From Maratus speciosus (lineage: Eukaryota > Arthropoda > Arachnida > Araneae > Salticidae), in the NCBI GenBank assembly GCA_963932465.1, contig OZ010793.1, positions 366,014,459-366,078,458 of the forward strand: 64,000 nucleotides of DNA, read 5' to 3'. Made by a program: the position numbers and the translations under genes. Position 1 is the first letter of the stretch. Every line of letters begins with the position of its first letter. Below the pieces are notes generated by a model. It saw only the letters and a program-made list of their open reading frames with translations, had not been told where the DNA came from and made no database searches. Shown one piece after another: positions 55,789-64,000 of this stretch.

Positions 55789-56985
55789 CTACCATGTCCA
55801 AATCTCCAACTTTCTGCCTGCTGAAAGACGTTTTCAGTCCGACGTTCTGAGTCGATTTATTTTACAAATATTCTAGAAACACGATGATAGAACACTATCC
55901 ATATAAAAAAAATCAAGAAAGCAGCTGAATAACTTGAACAGCAAAACAAATATTATCGGTCGCACACCGCTTTGAAAGTAGCATCCCTTGCCACTAAACG
56001 CAATTTTTCCTACTGCTGGCATTAAAGGAAGTTTAGTGATTGCCATAGCATTCTAGTGTTAGAGTAGGGGATAATTAATAAATGGGGCGATATAATGGGG
56101 AAGATGAAGGTTTTTAATAAAAAATCTTTAAACACTCGTGCGTTTTTTTCTAAAATACAGAAGTGCTACTTATATACTTTCTTTTGATGATGATCTGATA
56201 TCCCTTTCCAGCATATTTCCAGTAATCGTATCGTTTGTTTCTCGAAATTTTTAGATATGTTTTTGGCGATGAAAAGGGTCTCCAAAGTCACTACCAAGAA
56301 AGTCGCCGAGATCGTGGCCAAGGTTGACAGATCTAAATCGCAGTTATATGGATTTCACTGTTCTTACAGCTTCTTCCGTTTATTGTTGGACATAATTTTC
56401 GTTTATTATTTTTTACGGAATTTCGAAGCAGTATAATTAATTTATGTATCCTGTATTCAATAACCTAGAGAATATGACTAATTTGAGTCTTAAATCCTGA
56501 GAGATCTGTGAAGATTATGGTAATGAGAAAATAAAAGGCCCGTGGTGACTAAGTGTATATGAACCGCAGGCATAAAAGGAAGTTTTGTAATGGCCACAGC
56601 TTGCTCCATTAGAGCTGGGAATGTTTCTTAATAAAAAATCTTTTAAATACCCACGTGTTTTTCCTAAAATACAGAAATCTTGTTGTAATGATTTTTTCCC
56701 ATGTTTCCCATGATCTCCTGTTGGATCGGCTTTTGTTAGAACTTTGAAAACATTTTTTCTTTTTTCGTGATATGTTATGTTTCAATTGGAAAAATTGATT
56801 TATGTAATTGCTGAATTCATAAGAAAGATATTAACAATAGTATTAACTATAAAAATATGCATAAAAATTGATAGTGCTCTTCTATAAGGAAAAAATAAAA
56901 CTTTTTTTTTTTAAATTTACTGCTGCTTACACAGTAAATTTTAAACTGATGTTTCAGGATACTTAAATCTTGAATTAAAAACCTA
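55789..56985. other. Non-coding stretch with a 0.55-kb direct duplication
   Basis: AGGAAGTTT(A/T)GT(A/G)AT, AATAAAAAATCTTT and CCTAAAATACAGAA-type words occur in the same order at 56015-56165 and 56570-56690. Between them, 56262-56435 contains a short open piece of coding-like composition (see findings). No gene is established. Confidence 0.45.
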
Positions 56986-57784
56986 CAGTAGAGTTCCGAT
57001 TATCCGAGTCCGGCTTAGCCGAGTTTCCGTTTTAACCGAGTTATTTTCTTCTGATGGACTGATGAAAAAAAATATCCATATTTTTTTTTTTTTTTTCAAA
57101 ACAAATTATTGGCCATTTTTTTTATTCTGACAAGAAAATCAGTGTTCTAACATTTTTACGGATGCTCTTTCACCTTCACCTAACACTTCATTTATAATGG
57201 CCGTTTCATAATAATGGAAGCCATCAGTCCATCAAAAGAAAATGGTCCATTCCAAAGGTATCAGTTCGATTGAAAAACTATTTAATACTTTGAGCAGGAA
57301 GAAGAGGAATACACCTGCAATTTTCATGACGCTATAGAATAACATAGCTGCCAATTTGTACGGCTTTGTTACTCTAAAATTTAATAAAAAATTTTGCCAT
57401 ATTTAATCGTTGACAATTGTTAGATTTCGGTAATTGAATTAGGCAAAATTTACTGGTAAGTTGTTTTAGTGGTAAGAGGAAATCTTAGAAATTGGTAGCT
57501 ATGCAGTAGCGTAATACTGCAGGAAAAAAAGAACTGCAGCAAAATTGACATTTAACAAACAAAAGTCTGTCAAGGGCTCTTTCAAATAAACAATTTCATT
57601 CCCCGTTTTTCTTAAAAGTAACGGAAATGTACATCAAAGAAATGTTGTACTATAAAAATTAATGAATTAAGTGAAAATTTATATTTCATTTCCTTAGTTG
57701 GTGACGATTTGTGTAATTTCGGTTTATCCGAGTTTTTTGCTTATCTGAGGTGAGCTTGGTCATATTAACTTGGATAATCTACTG
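56986..57784. mobile_element. Pogo-type non-autonomous element (799 bp) with inner inversion
   Basis: The left end CAGTAGAGTTCCGATTATCC follows TA (56984-56985). The right end, read on the other strand, is CAGTAGATTATCCAAGTTAA, next to TA (57785-57786). TTATCCGAG words recur subterminally. Compared with the fragment at 28204-28410, the segment from about 57062 to 57240 is inverted, producing an inner inverted pair GATGGACTGATG / CATCAGTCCATC. No coding capacity. Confidence 0.85.
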
Positions 57785-57786
57785 TA

Positions 57787-59893
57787 TTTGGGTCCAACTG
57801 CAGTGATTATCTTTTTTCAGAAAACAAAAGACTTTCGCGTTCCCTTTTTAAAGGAAAGCTTAAGGTAAATATGCCTCCCACACATCAGGTCAAGTTTTGA
57901 GTCATATAAATGATTACGAAACACATTCTATTACGAAACAGATTACGTTAAGAAGATTCTCACTCGTCATTCAAAAACGAGTTTTAAAATATAATTCAAC
58001 GTAACTTCAGTTTCAGCGCATTACGTTTCTCATACAACCAGGGATGGGCATTATTTAACGTATTAGGATAAAAAACACTGTTACTATGCTGGAACCTAAT
58101 ATCTTATTAATATATTACCGAAAAGTCCCTATTAATTAAATAACATATGGTTTTAAATGGCAGCGTCTTCATTCATTTGCCTTAATCAAGAATTCCATTT
58201 CGTGCCTCTAAAATAGAACAACATTCACTAAAAACGTCCTCAATCGTTTCTTTTGAGACGTGCGCATCTTCACTCTCTAGTTATAGGTGACTCTGTTAGA
58301 TGTGTGGTGCTAAAAAATTATTTTACATTTCATCAATCCCCAATGCATGAATAGTAACAACTTGCAGCACTAATTAAACGCTTTTCCGGCTTGGTGCCTC
58401 GTGCTAGGTCACCACCATTCCGATTCTGACTGTGCAAAGCAGAGCATAAACGAAACACTGAAACAAATAGTAGATCAGAAAAACATCTGAAAATTGGTAA
58501 GAAAAAAGTTCATGCTTGACATGTTTTGTACGCATAAATCGTATATATATATATTAAATGTTTTCATTTAGCATTTCCTTAACAAAAAGCTAAGTTTGAC
58601 TTTCTAAAACCCAGCAAAGTTTTGTCTAACTTTTGACCTAACCAGTATTTTTCCAACTAAAAATACACTTTCGTGCTTTTTTTTTTCTTGTTTTGCTTCT
58701 AATTTTCAATGAGTAAATTAAAAAAATTATATACCTATGAATTATATTGCCAAATATATAGCTCAGTTACACATCAGAAATGAGGAATAGGAATTACAAT
58801 GAATTTCTTTGAACATGGAGTTGCAAAAATTCAGGGATTTTTTTTTAAAGATAGCAAAACAACACCACTGTTCAGTATTCAATACTAAAATTGAACAATT
58901 TTACATAATTTAAAAGCATCGATTTTTACCCCCCCCCCCCCAAAAAAAAAACAGCAAAACTCGAGTTTAGAATCATTAAATTTATAAAAAGTACCTTTTG
59001 GAAACGTTTAAGTAAAATTCATTTATTTATAAATTTTTGCCTTAAAAATTTTAATTCTCGATTTTGGATAGAAAGTCCATTTCAAAAATTACGAAACACT
59101 ATTTGACTGCATCCAAATAAAATGCAGGAATTTATAATTTTTTAGTTGATTACCGCGTTTAAAACGTGTACATTAGAACTTAGATTGATTTCAATTGAAA
59201 ACAGCAATGGAAAACTAACCGCAAATAATTCCTTAATTCATTCGGAAAATTTTTCATTACGCCATCAGTAAATCTAGTTCTTAACGTATAAAATGACCTA
59301 TTATCGTTTAGTAAGCATCTGAATAAACAGAGATAATAGAACATTTTGCAATTATCTCTTAAAATTTTCTGCGGTCAATATAACATTTGCTTATTTTGAA
59401 GCATTTGTTACCAAAGTGTTTTAGGTTAAAAAAAAATACGCTAAAGGATAATTTTGTCTCAGTGGAATGAATGAAAGAGTGTTTTGCACATCGAGTAATT
59501 ATTATGAGGAAGTAATGGGAAAGGATTTAATCTGTGTTGATATTTTGAACGAGAGATGTTTATGGACAGTTTCTTTGAATATTTAAAAGGGTTATTACTA
59601 CGTACTCATGGAGGGGGGGGGGGTTGGGGGGGGGAGAGAAAGTGTGATTCTCGCACTATAAATTTCACTTTTTGGCCAAGTATTTTTAATATTTTTGTTT
59701 TATCTTTGCGTTTAATGGGAGCCGGAAAACGTTTAATTTTTGTGATTTTATTTCGTTGAAAAAAAAGAAAGAAAATAGCCTCCTATAATTTGTGAGAAAA
59801 CTTAATTTTAGTACAGTTATAATTAATTTGAAAAACATATTTGTACGAACGAAATTTGTTTGAACGAATTTCATTTGATTAAAAGTATATAAA
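57787..59893. other. Non-coding stretch
   Basis: Contains CAGGGATGGGC at 58040 (hAT-like word, no partner end), a C run at 58930-58940 and G runs at 59613-59634. No gene recognised. Confidence 0.45.
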
Positions 59894-60272
59894 TGTGGAG
59901 ATTTCGCAAGCAACACCTGCATTAGACTGAGTGTCCCCGTATTTTCCGCTTCGAGATTAAAAAGGAAACGAGCCTTAACGAAGCTGTGTAAAGTGGAAAT
60001 GCAGAAGAAGTAAAGAGAACGAAATGAGTTTTTACGACGCAGGGTTTTGTTAAAAAAGAACAGAACGTATTTCGGTGAAATAAGATTGAATATTTACACG
60101 ACGTAAGAAAATCTCTGAAATATTCAACGACGTCCTGAATTATAGACTTTAAGCTAATTAAAGAACGAGAAGAGTGTTTATATCTGTATTTTTTATTTGT
60201 GTGTTCGTCCCAATAAATGTCAGTGCTCGTCCTAAAAGTGAGTTGTGAGTTATGTATGGAGTCTCACCCCCA
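59894..60272 (+). repeat. Left LTR (379 bp)
   Basis: Identical to the right LTR except for about three substitutions (near 59936, 59989 and 60209). AATAAA at 60212 is a possible polyadenylation signal. Confidence 0.95.
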
Positions 60273-60388
60273 TAAATTGGCGTCAAAAGTGACAGTTAAC
60301 CCACCAATATGATTAATTAGAGTTATTCATCCTACATATTCAAGCCGGATATTATTCTAACGGTGAGTTCATTATTATTATTTTGATT

Positions 60389-61330
60389 ATGAAGTTAGTT
60401 GAAATACCAGAATTGGAAGTTGCGTTTAAAAACGAACGAACGCATAAAATTAAATTGCTGCATAAATTCCTATTTGATGCTGACGGTGATCGCTCTAATA
60501 GAAAGAGAATACGTGATTTTACTGGTTTCGGTTTTCAAACCGACAGCACCGAATTCAAAAATAAAATAACTAAAGTTCAAACTGATTTTTCATTAAATGA
60601 TCTGATTACAGTGTGCAATCTACTTTGTATTGATAATGAGGGATCTTTAAACGATCTCGCAACCCGATTAGTGACATACCTTTCAGACTTGACCTTACTA
60701 CAAAATAATATTATACAAAATGAAAGTGACACCGACTCGGAACCCGAACTGCCTTCAAATAATATGACTTCAAGTAATAACACTGAATTATCAAATTTTG
60801 ACAAACAACAGCAATTTCCAGTTCAAAGTTTTATGCCATCGTCTATTACTTTTACTGATATTGAAAGTGTAATACCTCCTTTCGATGGTAGTTCTTTTAG
60901 TGATATACACGTATGGTTTAATAATTTTGAGGATGTTACTCATATGTTTAATTTATCTGACTTTCATAAATTCATATTTTGTAAAAGATCATTACGAGGA
61001 AAAGCCCAGTTATTAACACAAACAGAATTTCATATCAATTCATATGACAAACTTAAACAACTCTTAATATCAGAATTTAGCACCACTTATAATTCTGCCG
61101 AGTTACATGATATATTAAATAAACGAAAATTGCAAGAAAATGAATCAATAGAAGAATATTTTCTTATCATGAAACAAATATGCTCGCGTGGTAAAATCGA
61201 GGATTCCGCATTAATGCAATACATCCTAAACGGCATACCCGACCCCGTTTTTAGAAATGTTATATGGATGCCAATCCATTGTAGAATTCAAGCAAAGAAT
61301 TTGCTGATTATTGTCAAGATGAAAATATAA
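60389..61330 (+). CDS. Gag-like protein of the LTR element
   Basis: The frame opens at 60383 with TTG; the first ATG is at 60389, giving 313 residues. Residues about 65-105 (DLITVCNLLCIDNEGSLNDL) resemble a small SAP-like helical motif. Residues about 165-285 fit the retrotransposon gag domain: PPFDGSSFSDIHVWFNNFED, then KRSLRGKAQLL and the stretch up to YILNGIPDP. No Cys-His zinc knuckle follows, because the frame runs over a deletion junction near 61260-61285. The last 25 or so residues are read from integrase DNA in the wrong frame. Role by family: capsid of the retrotransposon particle. It may still make particles that move its own RNA with enzymes from elsewhere; this is inference. Confidence 0.8.
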   Translation: MKLVEIPELEVAFKNERTHKIKLLHKFLFDADGDRSNRKRIRDFTGFGFQTDSTEFKNKITKVQTDFSLNDLITVCNLLCIDNEGSLNDLATRLVTYLSDLTLLQNNIIQNESDTDSEPELPSNNMTSSNNTELSNFDKQQQFPVQSFMPSSITFTDIESVIPPFDGSSFSDIHVWFNNFEDVTHMFNLSDFHKFIFCKRSLRGKAQLLTQTEFHINSYDKLKQLLISEFSTTYNSAELHDILNKRKLQENESIEEYFLIMKQICSRGKIEDSALMQYILNGIPDPVFRNVIWMPIHCRIQAKNLLIIVKMKI

Positions 61331-61908
61331 AGCACGAGACAGTTACAACTGACCTTCCCCGTGCCAATGGTCAAGTAGAGCGACTTAATTCCACCATAAT
61401 TTCTGTAATCTCTAAAATGTCCAAAGACGAACCGACCAAATGGTTTAAACATGTTCCTAAAGTTCAACAAGTCATTAATTCAACTTACCAAAGAAGCATT
61501 AAAAGAACACCGTTTGAAATATTATTTGGTACAAAAATGAAACAGAAAGGAGATGTACAAATTATTGACCTCTTAAACAGTGCAGTCGAAGAACAATTCA
61601 TGAAAGACAGAGAAGAGCTCCGTAAAGAAGCCAAGAAGAATATTCTGGAAATTCAACAAGAAAACCGCAAGCACTATAATTTACGACGTAAGAAACCCCG
61701 TCAGTACAAGCTTGGTGACCTTGTAGCAATTAAGAGAACCCAGCAAGGACCAGGTTTAAAGTTGAAATCTAAATTCTTAGGTCCGTATAAAGTAATCAAA
61801 GTGAAGTCTAATGACACCTACGACGTAACGAAAATCTCATCAACTGAAGGACCGATAAATACTAGCTCCTGTGCTGAATACATGAAACCTTGGCCTGACG
61901 AAAACTGA
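61285..61908 (+). pseudogene. Integrase C-terminal fragment of the LTR element
   Basis: The frame is open from 61285 (after a TAG at 61282-61284) to the stop at 61908, 207 residues; the first ATG is at 61417. It starts inside the integrase core with SKEFADYCQDENIKHE and carries RANGQVERLN, whose Glu is the last member of the DDE triad. It ends with the C-terminal part (HYNLRRKKPRQYKLGDLVAI and KFLGPYKVIKVKSNDTYDV), typical of Gypsy integrases. The two catalytic Asp residues and the zinc-binding domain are gone, as are protease, reverse transcriptase and RNase H. It overlaps the gag frame by about 45 bases. Confidence 0.85.
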
Positions 61909-61910
61909 AA

Positions 61911-61913
<3 letters not shown>

Positions 61914-61942
<29 letters not shown>
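61914..61942. repeat. Poly-A run inside the LTR element
   Basis: About 29 A directly after the integrase stop codon. Confidence 0.95.
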
Positions 61943-61945
<3 letters not shown>

Positions 61946-62087
61946 CGATGTTATGCTACTTTAACTATGATGTGCAGATTAATTTTTCTTTTTCTCTTTT
62001 CCCCTAAGAACAGTTACTGGTTTTTGTTTTTCAGATTCTATTTTACCACATGTCGCTGCGGCAGCTCCATATGTCAGGACGGCCGCT

Positions 62088-62466
62088 TGTGGAGATTTCG
62101 CAAGCAACACCTGCATTAGACTGAGTGTCACCGTATTTTCCGCTTCGAGATTAAAAAGGAAACGAGCCTTAACGAAGCTGTGTGAAGTGGAAATGCAGAA
62201 GAAGTAAAGAGAACGAAATGAGTTTTTACGACGCAGGGTTTTGTTAAAAAAGAACAGAACGTATTTCGGTGAAATAAGATTGAATATTTACACGACGTAA
62301 GAAAATCTCTGAAATATTCAACGACGTCCTGAATTATAGACTTTAAGCTAATTAAAGAACGAGAAGAGTGTTTATATCTGTATTTTTTATTTGTGTGTTC
62401 TTCCCAATAAATGTCAGTGCTCGTCCTAAAAGTGAGTTGTGAGTTATGTATGGAGTCTCACCCCCA
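62088..62466 (+). repeat. Right LTR (379 bp)
   Basis: Counterpart of 59894-60272. A minus-strand open frame over its end (62352-62573) is incidental. Confidence 0.95.
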
Positions 62467-62589
62467 TATAAATAATATTTTTGTGTTCTTGTAAAATTAG
62501 CTTTGAATATGCGTTGACAGATATGACTGCTATGAAGTCGGGGATCAAATTTCTCTTTTTTAGTACTTTCCACCGTAGTTGAAAAGTGT

Positions 62590-63185
62590 TTATGAATTCG
62601 GTTTCTTTGTCCATCTGTCTGTCCTTGCTCTAACTCGTTGTCCGATTGCCATGAAATGGATATATGTTATTCTTGGGCTTTAGTATGGCTTGTTCGGTAT
62701 TGAAAAGGAAGTGTAGCATTTTTGGTTCATTTAGAGGGCCATTCAAAAGAATTCTGTTACATTACGGTATATGTGGGAAAATCGCTTGCCGTGTATTTTA
62801 ATGATATTACAGTATTTAAAACACATTTAAATTGATTTACATCACTGAGGTGTACTGCAAGGTTCTTACTATAGAATATGATGTGCATAAAGCTTATCGT
62901 GTATTTACAGGAACACACAAAAGTATTTCGATATAGAAGAAAATGAGCAATAATTGAACTATTTTATATTGAACGTTTTTATTTTGAAATTTAACTATTT
63001 TTTAAATATTACTTGGTGTGTATAAATTCTAGATCATATACAAGGTCGAACAAAAGTTCTCAACAACATTCGTCTATTAGCTGAAATTGCTGAGAGGAAA
63101 TTTTTAACTGTGCTATGCGTTTAACTGTACTGACGTTTAGCATATTATGTAGTATGCATGCATATCTGTAGATCATATACAGGGC
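62590..63185 (+). repeat. Family A-related repeat, degenerate
   Basis: Starts with CCATCTGTCTGTCC and continues with GTTACATTACGG, TATTTTAATGATATTACAG and AAATTGATTTACATCACTGAG, in the order of 16558-16975 but diverged. AGATCATATACA(A/G)GG recurs at 63031 and 63170 (139 bases apart). Confidence 0.6.
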
Positions 63186-64000
63186 TGCAAAAAAATCGTA
63201 TATTTTAACGACTATTCATGGTAATAGCAGAAATCGTGTTTTTAAATGCATTCTGCATTTTCCAAATTGTTCATTAAGACGTCATCTTCCACCTTTGTAA
63301 ATTGTGAAATTTTGTTATAGTATTCTGAATGTGTTGGAAAGTGTTCCATAATCTAAGCTATATGCAATTTTTTTTAGAAATCGTGTTTTTAAAACTGTGT
63401 TTAATATTATACAGTGCGTGTTTCTTATCGTTTACCAATAACTAATTTCTAAGCCGTTAGCTTTAGAGGAATAGCCAGTTAAAAAAATGTTTCAAATTTT
63501 GTTTTGCATCCCATAAAAATCGATTTACATTACAACAATTACTTTTTAAATAGGTAAGGAATTACAAATTTTATACATATGCCTGCATCCTATAAGTTTT
63601 ATTTAGAAGAAGTTTTTCCATGTTTTAACAAGTAAAACAGCAAAAATTTATTCTTGTAGGGTCAAAACTTACTGAGTTATGATACTTGGAATTTTATGAA
63701 TTTTCAGTGTTTTAATCACCATAAATGGAAAAACATGTTTTTAGTGTCAGAAAACGCGAAAAATGCATGAAATTCAAAGTATTATAACTAGGTAAGTTTT
63801 TGTCTTGCAAAAATTAAGTTTTTAGCCACAAACTGAATCTGATTCATCTGAATATAAAACAGCATTTATAATTACGTCAAAAAATTACTTCAGACATTTT
63901 TTTTGAAAGGCCTTCTAATTAAAACATCCGTCGACCGGATATACAGTGATTAGCTATATGTTATAAAAATAACAGGTTGTTGGAACCTGTTACCTGTACA
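63186..64000. other. Non-coding end of the window
   Basis: AT-rich, no gene recognised. Some continuation of the preceding diverged repeat is possible. Confidence 0.4.

Larger units (their letters stand above)
59894..62466 (+). mobile_element. Gypsy-type LTR retrotransposon, internally deleted, young
   Basis: Two 379-bp LTRs (59894-60272 and 62088-62466) begin TGTGGAG and end CCCCCA. By eye they differ at three positions. TATAAA stands immediately before the left LTR and immediately after the right one, a target duplication of 5-6 bp (one base is ambiguous). A tRNA-binding-site-like word TGGCGTCAAAAGTGACAG follows the left LTR at 60278. No purine tract is obvious before the right LTR; GTCAGGACGGCCGCT stands there instead. 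The interior (1.8 kb) codes for a gag protein and the end of integrase only. It must borrow enzymes from a complete relative, so it is a non-autonomous element. Confidence 0.95.

Noticed and set aside
58040..58055. hAT left end CAGGGATGGGC
   Set aside because: No matching inverted end or 8-bp duplication was found downstream.
62352..62573. 73-codon minus-strand open frame
   Set aside because: It covers the end of the right LTR and flank and has no motif.

Overview
The window reads as non-coding, strongly AT-rich eukaryotic DNA (by eye about 70% A+T) packed with transposable elements. Tc1-like, pogo/Tigger-like, hAT-like and TTAA-type DNA elements, Helitron ends, a Gypsy-type LTR element, tRNA-derived SINEs and retrotransposon-like tails occur together, with many microsatellites and a 200-N scaffold gap. 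This suggests an arthropod, perhaps an arachnid; that is inference from repeat content. I found no convincing host gene, no rRNA or functional tRNA, and nothing prokaryotic. The recognisable proteins all belong to transposons.

Layout. 1-5.2 kb: a repeat tail and plain AT-rich DNA. 5.2-9.0 kb: a hairpin MITE (5240-5467), an internally deleted pogo-like element (5708-6906) and a nearly intact Tc1-like element (7478-9028) whose transposase frame is open but has no in-frame ATG before the catalytic core. 10.4-12.9 kb: a three-unit repeat ending in a retrotransposon-like tail, a foldback hairpin and a hAT element with a perfect 8-bp target duplication. 15.1-16.4 kb: a long-TIR Tc1-like element with a TTAA MITE nested inside. 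18.2-21.3 kb: a near-perfect 150-bp-arm hairpin flanked by an 18-bp direct repeat, then a TTAA-type element split by a 1.1-kb GC-richer insertion, then another TTAA MITE. 21.9-25.2 kb: a 3.25-kb element with inverted arms of about 0.6 kb. 28-30.3 kb: a pogo-type fragment, a dispersed repeat and a second, decayed Tc1-like transposase.

30.8-38.6 kb: several tandem arrays of different sequence but similar period (about 140-160 bp), including a 146-bp satellite of nearly 12 units (33118-34838), beside a Helitron 5' end and a pogo-type MITE. 39-44.4 kb: two direct duplications, a pogo-like element and a cluster of three tRNA-like SINE heads. 45-53.7 kb: an inverted pair of repeat tails, a MITE, and duplicated non-coding segments. 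53.97-55.8 kb: a second copy of the split TTAA element, the gap, and a Helitron 3' end. 57.0-57.8 kb: another pogo-type element. 59.9-62.5 kb: a young Gypsy-type LTR element reduced to gag plus the end of integrase.

The elements do not form a pathway; the region is an accumulation of nested insertions. The points most worth following are the DD32E spacing and IR/DR ends of the Tc1 element, the recurring 145-bp modular tails, the retroposed-looking hairpin at 18.2 kb, and the young LTR element that keeps its ends but has lost protease, reverse transcriptase and RNase H.
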